The notes: a model not told the origin generated them from the letters alone. 64,000 bases of DNA from Cryoendolithus antarcticus (GCA_002077065.1 NAJO01000053.1:1-64000); one strand, 5' to 3'. Shown: positions 40,666 to 50,906, numbered from the stretch's first letter. Translations and numbers: made by a program.

Positions 40666-41361
40666 ATGAGGTCAGCCCGCCCTAGTCACCCTGAGATACG
40701 CCTTCGTGACTAACTTCTACCCAGAATCGAAACCTGCCACTTCTGCTCGCAACCGTGCTACCCTTCAAAAGGCATAACCTTCGTCCGCAACGACGCAAAG
40801 CTCTTCCGCTTCTGCCGCTCAAAATGCCACAAAAACTTCAAAATGAAGCGCAACCCGCGCAAGCTCGCCTGGACAAAAGCTTTCCGCCGCGCCCACGGCA
40901 AGGAAATGACCGTAGACTCCACCCTGCAATTCGCACAACGTCGCAACATCCCAGTCAGATACAACAGAGACCTGGTGGCGCGGACGCTGGAGGCTATGAG
41001 CAGGGTGTCAGAGATTCGGGCGAAGAGGGAGAAGCAGTTTTATGTTAATAGGATGAAGGGCAATCGGGAACGGGGCTTGGAGGCGGATCGGAAGTTGGTG
41101 GCGGAGAATCAGCATTTGCTTCCGCCGGAGTATCGGGAGAGGGTTGAGGAGGTGTTGAAGGAGGATGTGGAGGTTGAGGGCATGGAGGTTGAGGGCATGG
41201 AGGTTGAGGTTGATGCTGAGGAGGTGGAGTTGACCGTTGAGGAGCAGCAGAGACTCAGGGCACAGCAGAAGGTTCAGGCGAAGAAGCTGGGGACGAAGCA
41301 GAAGCAGAAGCTGGTGAGGGGGAAGGGGGTGGAGAGCGGGGGGATGGAATTGGATGATTGA
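40666..41361 (+). CDS. RLP24: ribosome biogenesis protein RLP24 (60S assembly factor)
   Basis: Two exons: 40666..40670 (ATGAG only, 5 nt) and 40725..41361, intron 40671..40724 (54 nt, GTCAGC...CCAG). Total 642 nt, 213 aa. The splice gives [20 protein letters not shown], the conserved RLP24/eL24 zinc-finger start. [40 protein letters not shown] and a long C-terminal extension follow, distinguishing RLP24 from ribosomal eL24. RLP24 occupies the eL24 site on pre-60S particles and activates the AAA ATPase Drg1 through its C-terminus. That tail here contains a duplicated VEGME unit encoded by a 15-bp repeat (41173..41207). The 5-nt first exon means ORF finders start it 40 residues too late. Confidence 0.97.
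41173..41207 (+). repeat. 15-bp coding tandem repeat (VEGME) in RLP24
   Basis: Two perfect copies of GTTGAGGGCATGGAG followed by a partial third, in the acidic C-terminal extension of RLP24. Length variation between strains is plausible. Confidence 0.85.
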
Positions 41362-41883
41362 GTGGGCGGTGCGCAAGGGTGGAAGCGTGGAGCGGATGCT
41401 TCTTTGCTACGAACGACAGCGTTGGCGTACGAAGGCGTTCTGGAGTTGAGGCACCCAAGGAAATGGTGGGCTGGGTACCGTTCACGCCTAAGTATGACAA
41501 TGAAAGGCATAGCCATCTCCTTCATGGGAAGTTTTCACGGGCGATAGCTGTACTTGAGTACACGGCTTCACAGCTTCTCCACCAAGGTATTGTACCTTGG
41601 GTCTATTAGCGCTGTTGATATGGCGGCTCTGTAGCGATTTTCGACGTGCACACCCACCTCGCATTGATGATACTCGTGGTGACACTCCTCATAATTTTCT
41701 GTTGGCCTCAGGCACATATGCGTCGGAGATACGCATGTAGCTCCGGTCGTAGCGTCAACAAAGCTCGCGTAAACAAGTCGAACTTTGACTCGGCATTGGC
41801 CTCGACCACTTCATTCCTCGCACGGCCAATCACGGCCACCCTTGTTCAACAACTCGCCTTGATCACAGTGCCCTTGATCGATC
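41362..41883. other. intergenic
   Basis: Between RLP24 and the 846-aa gene, both on the plus strand. No motif or coding frame recognised. Confidence 0.55.
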
Positions 41884-44479
41884 ATGGCACGACGCTCGAC
41901 GAGGCTGAGCAGCCGCAACTCCTCGACACCACAAGTAAATCACATCAATCTGCCATTAGCATACCGAGCGAATGCTGACACTTACACAGCCCATCAAGCG
42001 TGTCTCCCTCTCCCACGATGCACCCGCCATCCGCACCCCGCGCACTGTGCCGGCGAGGCTCGCCAGTCTCCATGAGAGCGACGAGATGCCGGGCTCATTC
42101 CCGGACTCCCCATCCGAGATCAATAGCCCCAGCGTCCCGGCGAAGCGCATCAAGGTCGCCGACGACTCCGGCTGCCAGACTCCGAAGTTTGCATCGCCCA
42201 TCCAGCCTACCGCCGAGGAGATGCACCCACAGCTGCATCACGAGACTACGGTCAAGCCGAGGGAGGAAGCACGTTGGCTAGGGTTCAGCAAGATGGCACC
42301 TGCCACAGAGCCAGTCCGCCGCGAGAAGAAGCTGCCCGCAGCAGACACGACCCCTTCGCGTACAAGTGTCAATCCCAATGCATTCAAATCACCTGACTAT
42401 CAGTTCACGTTCCGCCGTGAGCAGTCTCTGGAGCTTAGCCCCGAGGCAAAGAAGCTTATGGTGGAGAAGCGTGCAGAGGCGTTGAAGATCAAAAAGCAGA
42501 TGAAGGCTATTGGAGAAGGTGCGACTCTGTTCGACGCTACAGGGAGAAAGTTGGCTACACCCTCGAGCAAGAAAGGCCGCTATAGCGATATCCACGCCGC
42601 GCAGTTCCAGAAGATGGACTCGATTGCTGCACATGCTTCTGTATACCGCAAGGACCCTACACGTACGACTGCGACTACACCGGAGTCGAAGATCGCCGCG
42701 CAAGTACCCGCCAAGTCACTCAAGCGCAGCCAGTCAAAGGCAGAGCTAGATAAGGTCGATGCTACGCCTCCGAGGAAGCTGCCGCAGAGTCAGTCGATGT
42801 CACATCTGCACCACACTACCAGCCAACTGCCTCGCTCCCGCTCGATGAAAGATCTGGGACCTTCCGCTACCTCAGATCAATCCCCGGTCAAGCGCATCAA
42901 GCGTGCTGAAGAGATGCCTCGCCCTTCGAGCAGCAGCAGCGACAAAGCCGGACTCACCACTCCGCAGATCATCAGACATGTCATGCAGCCGCAGTATCCC
43001 AGCCTTCCGCATCTCACGACGCCCACGCAGGCTTCACTTGCCCGTGCGAACAGTCTGAAGTCGGTCAAGACGACTAGCAAGATTCCGGCGCTCGGGCTTG
43101 CACGCTCGCCATCGAAACCTGACACGCGTGGCGCGATGACCAAGGAAGCCAAGGAGTCCAGTCCACTGCTCTCAAGACCTCCGACTAAGGGTGAGATCTT
43201 CGGCAAGGCACCAGCTGCTGAGGTGGACGAGAAGGGAGCTACAATGAGCCCACTGCTGGCACGTTCGCCCACTAAGTTCGGGCCGCATAAGCCAGTGGTC
43301 GATCTCATTGAGGGCAGCCCGTCTCCCACGAAGGTGAGGCAAGCACCTCTCCTCTCGCGTGCACCTGTGCGGGCTAAGGACCACCATGCGACTACGAGCG
43401 AGGAAGGGCAAGTTGGCCCTGCTGCTACGAGCGAGCATGTGCCACTGCTTCGCCGCAGCCCGCTCAAGGCATCGATACGCGAGGACGCTATCATGAAGGA
43501 GGCAGTCGACAAGCCTTCGAACATCCCACTTCTCGCACGATCCCCTTCGAAGATGTCGCTGAACCAGAACCCCTTCGACACAGCTCCCATGGCCACGCCG
43601 AGTAAGATCGGCACAAGCTTGATGGGACGCTTCAACAAGCTGCGTGCTACGCCGATCAAGTCGATCCTCCGCTCTCCTCAGCGTCTGTACTCCAACGACC
43701 CAGCCAAAGTCGCAGCCGGTACGCATGTTGCGACTCCACCTCGCGCAGTAATTGACAAGAAGACCGCACGCGTTGCACCCGCAACAGCTCCAGTCCGCAA
43801 GCACGTCGACTTTTCCTCTTCGACCAAAGCTCGCGAAGCATCCAAGAGCGCCAGCCCTGCCGAAGCCGCCTCTCCAAGCGTCTCCACAACCACAGCCCCT
43901 GTGGAATCCTACCCTACTCTCCCCACTCTCACCAGCCCCTTCGCCGACGTCTCGCCTCAGCGCCGCCGTCAGACTGTCGCACCGGGTGACTTCACGTTCC
44001 GCGCCGGCAGCGGCATTGTCTTCGGTCCCTCACCCACTGCCTCTCCCGCAGCATCCAGTCGTCCCGCGACGATCCGTCACGTCTCCGCTGAGCCTGTTTT
44101 GCCTCCTTCAGTAAACGCAGCAGCGAGCATACAGAAACGCAAGTTCGACTTCGAGAACCAGGCCTCTGTCTCCTCCGTCCAGCGCAGTCCTACATTCCAG
44201 CTGGGCAGCAAGAAGCGGAAGTTTGACTTCGAGAGCGAGGAGCTCACTGCGGCGTCTGACAAGGAGAACGCCGGCAGTGGTGGTGAAGAGGATGTGGAGC
44301 GGCCGAAAAAGAGGATCAGGAGTGCCGAGATCGCTCAGGGAAGTGAGAAGAAGGGCAGACTGCCTACGCTTGGCGTGAAGCCGAAGGCTGGGGAGAAGAA
44401 GGACGTGAAGGCGAAGGGGAGTACGGTGATCAGTAGGGCTAGGTTGAACGCTTTGGCTATGCCGAAGAAGAGGGGTTGA
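41884..44479 (+). CDS. disordered nuclear-type protein with five PLLxRxPxK repeats and CDK sites; function unknown
   Basis: Two exons: 41884..41934 (MARRSTRLSSRNSSTPQ) and 41990..44479, intron 41935..41989 (55 nt, GTAAAT, GCTGAC branch, ACAG). 846 aa. The internal ATG 41972 lies inside the intron, so it is not the start. The protein is basic and Ser/Thr/Pro-rich, with many [ST]P-x-[KR] sites. It contains five PLLxRxPxK-type repeats (43159..43552), TPIKSILRSPQRLYSND, an RVxF-like KHVDF (PP1-docking type), two KRKFDFE copies (about 44140 and 44212), and basic KKRIRSAE and AMPKKRG C-terminal stretches. It is conserved-looking but I do not name the family. CDK/PP1-regulated chromatin or spindle work is only an inference. 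Confidence 0.85.
43159..43552 (+). repeat. five degenerate PLLxRxPxK protein repeats
   Basis: Encoded motifs PLLSRPPTK, PLLARSPTK, PLLSRAPVR, PLLRRSPLK and PLLARSPSK, spaced 30-55 residues inside the 846-aa protein. DNA copies are well diverged, so selection on the protein motif is likelier than recent duplication. Confidence 0.85.
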
Positions 44480-45986
44480 GAGTGAGTGCAGGCTGAGGAC
44501 TGTGTTGGGAGGGTCTTTGATCGGTTACAAAGGGCGAATGGCGTTGGTTCTGGCCCTCTATAGGATTTCTGACGATTGTACAACAGTACCGGCGCGGGTT
44601 CACAGGACAGCGGGCGGCGCATCGCTCCCAAAAGGCGCATTGCGGACCTCGGGGCTCGCAGGCTATGAGGCTCGAAGGCATGAGGCATTGTATAGATACG
44701 AAAGCATACTTTGAATACGGTTTGCGCTAGTCTCCATTGGCGAGAAAGCGAATGCGATCTGCCATATTCTGGATATTTGAGATGCGGTGTCTAAGGCTTT
44801 GACGTTCGCGATTCACGATGACCGCGATGGAGATGCAAGATGGCTCATCGTAAGTCGTAGGTCCAGGGAGCGACGGTAGGTATAAGACGGTACAGTACAT
44901 CACTCCGGCAAGTATCCTATCATGTGCGTTTCATTCATGGGTTTGCCTCCTGTCGTGGCTTCTGTTCCCACTTTCGACCTTACCAACCCGTGGGTCCGGC
45001 TATGAGCAGTCTTACCCTGTCGTTTCCTACTGTCCAGTAAGCTTCTTTCCTCCTCCTCAATAGCAGGCCCTCCGAAGGCAAAGATGACTATCGACATCGA
45101 CTCATCGCTTTCTTTTCGGCCCTCTAGTCCAGGGGCTGGCAAGGAAGGCATCCATGAGGAAGAAGAGAATGGATCATAAGACTGACTACACCCCTTCTTC
45201 ATCCCTACGCCTCGATCATGGCTAGGAAACAACACTGACTGTAGTGATGCTGGCGACTATAGGTGCACCCATGGACTTTCGGTATCCACCCATCTAAGAG
45301 AGGTCAGCGATGGTTCTTCGCGGCTTACGGTCTGGCCTAGATCTCAGCAAGTGAAATCGGATGCTTAGTAGAGCATTGTATGCCAGGGTTCGCAAGTCAG
45401 GCTGCTTAAGCTTTTGGCATTTCGCGGCATCGGACTGACTTGGCCGGAAATGTCGGGTGTGGGAAACAGGAAGCGGCAGTGATGGAAAGTGATAGATGAT
45501 GAGCCATGCTGGCTCACGCTGTATCGACGAACAATCACGCCAGAGTGGAGTAAGGAGCTGTATTTAAGCTCTCGTGTCAGCAATTCAGCAACAAAGTACT
45601 GTGCAGTTTTCCCGTATCGAGTGATGGCAACGTAGAGGATCAGGTAAGTTTCAGTCCTTCTACGTCCCGGAGGATTGCCAAGATGTGACCCACACCATTC
45701 ACTCGCCGTTCTGCACCGCCGATTGATTCGGGCGGACTGTAGATAAAGTGGTTCATTGACTGATGCCATTCCCGTTGACCTCGATCATGGTGTGACACTC
45801 ACATTTGGGATTGCGCTGACATCTGTATGTGCCACGCAGGAGCTGTGAAGCTGCCCATCAGTATGATGTTCACTGTCCACTATCGTGACTACAGTGCGGC
45901 GACAGAAGGAGAGTTGCGCGAGAGGTGCATGTTGACAAGAGTTGAATGAATATATAGGTTTCGTAATGAAGAGTCATCAATAATCA
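44480..45986. other. 1.5-kb convergent intergenic region
   Basis: The second longest gene-poor stretch if the F-box promoter region is counted as similar. Minus-strand frames 44900..45235 and 45365..45769 (111 and 134 codons) have no family resemblance and random-looking composition. Nothing supported. Confidence 0.55.
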
Positions 45987-46855
45987 TCACTTGCTCACCA
46001 ATCGCCTGAGCACATCCACCTCCGCCTCCGCCCTCGCAAGCTTGATCCGACCCTCGTCCCTCTCCTTCGTCATGTCAGCCAGTAGCTCCTCCAATTCCTC
46101 CAGACGATCCTGTCTGCGTTGACGATAGCGTCTGGCGGCTTCGGTGTTGCGTTCCCGCTTGCGTTTGCGGGTTTCTCCCGTAGGTGGTTCCGGGGACTTT
46201 GACGATGATGGTGAGGGGAGGTTCGAGACGGTCGATGGGTGAGTCGAGTGCATGTCGGGACTTCTGTGGGGAGTAGAAGATGTGGTGGTCGTTGGCGCGG
46301 TTGGCAGAGAGCCAGACCCAGTGTTGATAGGAGCCCAGGTGAATTCTCGTGTCTTCAGTGTGGTATTCGAGTGAGCGCTGTCAAGGCGCACAGTAGAGCT
46401 GTCCAGTAGAGTATAGTCAGGTGTAGAGATTAGAGAGGCAGGCCAGAGCTCATTCAACGGGCCAGATGGCACCGAGGCAAGAGTCTCATGACCGCCCGTC
46501 GCCGGTGCGGAGTTCAATGTAGCCGACAGATCGAAATCGTAGTCGAATCCTACAAAGAGCGAGTTGGGGTCTGCTTCAAGCGAACAATCGCTGGTGCTGC
46601 TGAACACATCTTGTGATAGTTCGGGTGTGAGGAAGTCGCTGAAGTCTAGTTGGAGTTCAGGCCAGTCTGCATAGTTACTGGTGGGGTTGGAGAACTCTTG
46701 TAGGTCTGGATACACGAGTGGGCGGCCTCACCGTCGAGGCCTGAAAAGCCTGGTTTGGGTGGGAGGAAAGCGGGCTTGGTGGTGGATGAGGGAGGAAGAG
46801 TAGGAATGACGAGGCAGTCGGCGTTTATGAATGCTTCGACGTGCGAGAGGTGAGG
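45987..46855 (-). CDS. GCN4/CPC1-type bZIP transcription factor, 5' end unresolved
   Basis: The last exon 45987..46666 encodes an acidic activation region (DWPELQLDFSDFLTPELSQD ... FDYDFDLS) and a C-terminal bZIP. The basic region is RKRERNTEAARRYRQRRQDR (NxxAAxxYR, Gcn4 class with Tyr for Ser), followed by a leucine zipper ending VLRRLVSK. The frame upstream of 46666 stays open only from a GTG at 46715. The better join is to an upstream exon 46732..46855 (PHLSHVEAFINADCLVIPTL ... GFSGLD) through a 65-nt intron 46667..46731 (GTGAGG...GCAG). That exon has no ATG, so one more 5' exon is missing. The family activates amino-acid biosynthesis genes via TGASTCA sites. Gcn4/Cpc1 orthology versus a paralog is uncertain. 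Confidence 0.78.
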
Positions 46856-46924
46856 TCAAAGGAGTGGGGCGGAGCATCCGATACGGATAACGCTATGCTC
46901 AATGCGGTGCCTGTATCCAGCAGA

Positions 46925-47148
46925 TCACTGAACCCTGCGGAGTATGTTATTTTCGCCCATCAAATGGGTAGGATCAAAGTGTTGATCCTCGATAGTCTCT
47001 GACAGATGCTTTCCATACTCGTCACCGATGAGTGATAAGTGAGTCATTATGCGACATCAAGGGTCTTCGAGCTTCCAACTTATGGAAGAGGCCACTGCTT
47101 ACTTAGCATGAAAGACCGAGCAATAGTCGTAGACCAGAACCGGGACAT
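46925..47148 (-). promoter_or_regulatory. cluster of short upstream ORFs in the bZIP leader region
   Basis: Four minus-strand mini-ORFs: 47080..47148 (22 aa), 47022..47057 (11 aa), 46960..47016 (18 aa) and 46925..46960 (11 aa, its ATG overlapping the stop of the previous one). They resemble the uORF leader that controls GCN4/cpc-1 translation. The transcript start and splicing are unknown, so this is inference. Confidence 0.45.
47040..47046. promoter_or_regulatory. Gcn4/CPC1-type element TGAGTCA
   Basis: Perfect TGASTCA palindromic heptamer just upstream of the bZIP gene, consistent with autoregulation known for cpc-1/cpcA. Single 7-mers do occur by chance in a window this size. Confidence 0.45.
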
Positions 47149-47785
47149 GACCTAAATGATGACTTCCGCGTCGTCGGATGGATGTTCTTCTGGAGAGATG
47201 ATCAGACAGCAACAAAGCTCTTCACAATGCCAGCTGCTAGCAAATCATGCAGAGTTCAACGACGGGTCATGTGGTTGGAATACGGCCTTGGGATTCGACC
47301 CTTCATCAGGCAAGTTCGTACATCACGGTCGTGACGAGTGCAGTCTCTCTATATTCAGTGGCATGAAGGTTCTGCTCATATAAATCAGTGTGAGTACTAA
47401 ACGCCTTGTGGCCGCCAGACCACTGTCAGCTGCCAATTTCGTGCAAACTCTCCTTCAAGCTAGGGTAGGTTTTCTTACGCTGCTGCTGTCAATTAGATGA
47501 ACCGCACGCCACACATGCGGCGTTATATGCACGCCGTTTGCTCACGGACGCTGCCAAGGGGCCAAACGTAACGAAGGCGGCTCGAGATTATTCAGCCCCG
47601 AAGATTCAGCTGGAAATGGTAGATGTCTTCAGAATCACCCCAGCATCGGGTCACTTTGTACATTTGACACTGGCCTTTGTCGCGCGTTTGGGATAGGCCA
47701 TGAGATCGTCACCTGAGATATGATCTAGGACATACGCCGTGTATCTGACACGCCATTGCGCCTTAGTACCTACCTAGCACACGAC

Positions 47786-49265
47786 ATGGCTAGCCCGGCG
47801 AATGATGTTCCCATGCAATCAGTATCTGCTCGACGCCCTCATTTCGGAGTCAGGCTCAAGTCCACGTCAGAAGTCAAACCCTTGATGCAAGGAGATCAAC
47901 ATCATCAGAGCGGCACCAATGATCTAGCCAGTCAAACTGGAAGTCTGCTCAGAGGCACGAATGGAGACTACAGTGCATCGCGCAGTACACGACGTAACTT
48001 CTTCCACCAGCAGTAAGCGTGACTTCACGCCAGCGCGCAGTGCATCGCTCACCAGGACAGGTCGCTGTTTATGAATCTCACCGGGATTGCCTTCGTCATG
48101 GTCACCATCAATGTTGTGCAAGCGATTCTGATCGACAGCATTGGTAGAAGTGGCCACGTTTTAGTCATCGTTCTCGCATTGCCAGCTTGTGTATTGGTGC
48201 TTATGTTCGCCCTCCTAGCATGGCGGACAACTGTCAAATACCGGGAGCTTGCTGATGCATGGCAGGAGGCAGGCCGTATGTTCAGACCCTGAACCATCTT
48301 ACACTCGATTGCGGCTGACACCACACAGCAAGCAAAAGACTCGCCTGGATTGGTGTCATACTGACTGTCATTGTCCCCATCGTTATCTGTCAGTTCATAT
48401 ACATGCCTCTGGTGGCCCGCCATGAGTGGAAGCGTGTCTCATGGACCACAGAGCTTCGGGTGCCAGAGATAGAAAGATTTCCAGGCATCACGGCGCAGTT
48501 TGGCTCCACCAACAAGTCAAGCGGTCTCAACATCGTCGATGCCCGAGCCCGCTGGGAGAACTCTGACGAAGCACCCGGCTTCTTCGATCTAAGTCAGCGC
48601 AATGCCACGATCAATCCTCACGTTGCTTTCATACCGACGAACTCAAACGGGACAGAGGCAGCGCCAGTCAATCATGGACGACTGAACTTCAATTTTGCTT
48701 TGACATGTAGGTCATCCACTGCGCCCTATCAATGCGAGTATCCTGACTGACAAAGCTCTTCGCGATAGTCAACAGTGATATCAACCCCGTTTCTGGTATG
48801 AGCTTCATCCTGTACGACGCCGGATACAGCTTCAATGACCCTCGAGCTCCACTGCATTGCGGCAGTCCGGCCTACCAATACCTCATCTCCCCACCAGTGA
48901 CCACTCGCTCAATCATCAATCTGCAGACTACGGCTTACCAATGGGACGACGTCCGAGCTCTCGGTTTCAGGGACTACAACGACTCCTGCCCTCCTCAGCT
49001 GAGAAGCTACTCGTACTACACTGGCACGGCTGATAGCGCGTATCTGGGAGTTCCCCTCGAGAACAGTCACTGCGATGTTGGCGGGAACAACTATACTGGC
49101 GCGAATTGCTCGTTCTCGATGTTCATCTCGCAGTCTAATGTCATCACCACGCAGAAGAGTTCACACGGGACCAATGCGCTCAAGATATTGACTGATGAAG
49201 GTGGCATTCTAGGTGGCATACTGTTTGTGACGTGGTTCTTTGGGATCTTCGAGCTGTTCGATTGA
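47786..49265 (+). CDS. multi-pass membrane protein with N-glycosylation-rich ectodomain; function unknown
   Basis: Four exons: 47786..48012, 48061..48275, 48329..48706 and 48769..49265, introns 48, 53 and 62 nt. Total 1317 nt, 438 aa. The cytosolic Ser/His-rich N-terminus (~75 aa) precedes two TM helices (LTGIAFVMVTINVVQAILI and HVLVIVLALPACVLVLMFAL) and a third after the second intron (LAWIGVILTVIVPIVICQFI). A ~250-aa loop follows with NATI, NGTE, NDS, NYT and NCS sequons and several Cys, then a last hydrophobic stretch (GGILGGILFVTWFFGIFELF) at the very C-terminus. Phases match at all three junctions. I do not recognise the family. The pattern suggests a secretory-pathway or plasma-membrane protein with an external domain. 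Confidence 0.82.
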
Positions 49266-49880
49266 AGCTGCAAGAGGTCGGTGCACGATCCGCTGAAGTA
49301 AAGCTACCACCCGTGCTATGCGTCCAAGATCATAACCGGCTGTCACAGAACGCTCGTTGGGACTTTGCGCGCCACCCACGACAGCTACGGTTCTAATATA
49401 TATCCAGGGAGATAGCTACACATCGACGATCGTGAACAACAAATGTACCGCTTGCCCTAGCAGACATGTCCTGTTAAAGGACACAAGCGCGGATCGCTTC
49501 TACGGGCAGTTCAGTAGGTAAGGTAATGCAAGCTCTCATTGACAGATACGCAAGCACTGCGTGCCTTTCGGTACATGCCGTTTTGCTTGATCTATACACT
49601 GTCCTGAACTGTACCATAATGCGCCATGTGTTGGTGAAGCCGAGAAGTGAATGTCGTGGGAGATCGACTTCACTTCACTTCACTTCACTGCACAATAGCG
49701 GAACACAACAATAGACATAATTTTTTGCTCGAACAACTTGAGCACTTCCTGCACCTCGCGCTTACAAACGCGATATTCTGCAGACATACGCTCGATTCAC
49801 GATACACTCGCACGGCCGCATTCATACTCTTCCTCGCCGCAGTCCTCCACAGGGCATCCTTCACCCTGGCTGAGTCAAAC
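49266..49880. other. intergenic with pentanucleotide repeat and a coding-like relic
   Basis: Upstream of the 341-aa gene. Contains (CACTT)n at 49666..49690. From 49812 to 49880 the frame continuous with the downstream gene encodes a hydrophobic stretch alignable to the N-terminus of the 1669-aa protein, but without an ATG. Confidence 0.6.
49666..49690. repeat. (CACTT)n pentanucleotide repeat
   Basis: Three perfect CACTT units flanked by GACTT and CACTG variants. Read directly. Confidence 0.9.
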
Positions 49881-50906
49881 ATGGCGCCTCCATACTCGCC
49901 AATGCTGGACTTCTCCCTCCTGCATAAACACGCGGACGCAGGCTTCACGCGATGGCAGTGGTACGAGGACCAGCTCGGCCGCCCATTGCCCGAGATACTG
50001 CTCGTATGCGCTCTGGGCTTCGCGCTCGTCCGCGTTGGCGCTATGCATTTGACCTCAAGGTGGTCTGCGAGAGGTCGAGAAGTCGAGAGGTTGACGGAGG
50101 AGAACGGGAAACAGCAGGAGCTTATATGCGAACTCGAGGCTCGAGTTACCGATCTGAGGGCCCAAATTCGATATGAGGCTGCGGATGGGCAGTTCTCCAC
50201 CGCATCGACACCCTCGCGGAATGATCCTGCGCTTCCTCTAGACAGGCTTATCACGACAACTGCCGGTCTGAGATTCAAACCTGCTGCTGCGGGCTGCGCT
50301 GCAGCGCACACAGAGCTCGAAGATCACGTCGACGACCGCGACTCTGAACCGAGTTCCCCACCTGCTATGCGCATCACAACTCCATGCCATGACCTCGTAC
50401 CTTACGATGCTGTGCCCTGGGTTGGTGAAGCGACAGACAACATGCTGTCCCTCCTCGAAGCCGCGAACCCCTCAAAGCGGCAACAGCTGATCCTGCCATT
50501 GACCAAGGAAGAGGTGGAGTCTTACACTCCTCATTACACTGCCTACGCTGTCGACTCCTCGCTTCCGACCAATATCATACTAGATAAGTGCTCCAAGTCT
50601 CCACAGGAATGCTGCACTGCAAGCCGGGTCCAGCACACCCATCAGGCCATTACTCTGCGTGTCGAAGATCGAGTGTTCAAAGCTGCGACAGGCGTGCCAA
50701 GGGGCTGGACCCAGAAGGATCGGGAGAGGAGCATGCAGATCGCTGTCGTGGCGCCGGAGAAGGGAGAGAGCAAGTCATTGGGTGCTAGCGTGGAGGAGGC
50801 TGGAGAGCAGAGGTGGAGGAGCAACAACGAGGAGGACAGCGAGGAAGGAGAGGACTTCGAAGATGAGGAAAGCGGTGATGAAGAGCCTTGGAAGATCGAG
50901 GTGTAA
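49881..50906 (+). CDS. 341-aa membrane/coiled-coil protein, paralog of the N-terminus of the 1669-aa protein
   Basis: The first ATG in the frame is 49881 (AACATGG, good context). The longer frame begins with GTG at 49647. Residues 9-28 read LDFSLLHKHADAGFTRWQWY, matching 14 of 20 positions of the module at residues 32-51 of the gene at 10652. A TM segment (~36-55; LPEILLVCALGFALVRVGAM) at the same spacing and a coiled coil (~60-98; VERLTEENGKQQELICELEA) follow. A Pro/Ser linker, a ~100-residue segment with TKEEVESYTPHYTAYAVDS, and an acidic tail (EEDSEEGEDFEDEESGDEE) complete it. So the two proteins share layout as well as the motif, but this copy lacks the first hydrophobic segment and the huge disordered region. 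Function unknown. Confidence 0.82.
   Translation: MAPPYSPMLDFSLLHKHADAGFTRWQWYEDQLGRPLPEILLVCALGFALVRVGAMHLTSRWSARGREVERLTEENGKQQELICELEARVTDLRAQIRYEAADGQFSTASTPSRNDPALPLDRLITTTAGLRFKPAAAGCAAAHTELEDHVDDRDSEPSSPPAMRITTPCHDLVPYDAVPWVGEATDNMLSLLEAANPSKRQQLILPLTKEEVESYTPHYTAYAVDSSLPTNIILDKCSKSPQECCTASRVQHTHQAITLRVEDRVFKAATGVPRGWTQKDRERSMQIAVVAPEKGESKSLGASVEEAGEQRWRSNNEEDSEEGEDFEDEESGDEEPWKIEV

Larger units (their letters stand above)
46856..47785. other. divergent promoter region (bZIP / multi-TM protein)
   Basis: About 930 bp holding the bZIP leader signals noted separately. A plus-strand 75-codon frame at 47156..47383 is not convincing. Confidence 0.55.

Noticed and set aside
45365..45769. 134-codon minus-strand frame in the 1.5-kb spacer
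   Set aside because: Composition looks random and no homologous motif is visible.
17626..49877. Scattered TGASTCA heptamers (10558, 17626, 32939, 34569, 49871) as a regulon
   Set aside because: About eight are expected by chance in 64 kb, so only the site at the bZIP gene itself was kept.
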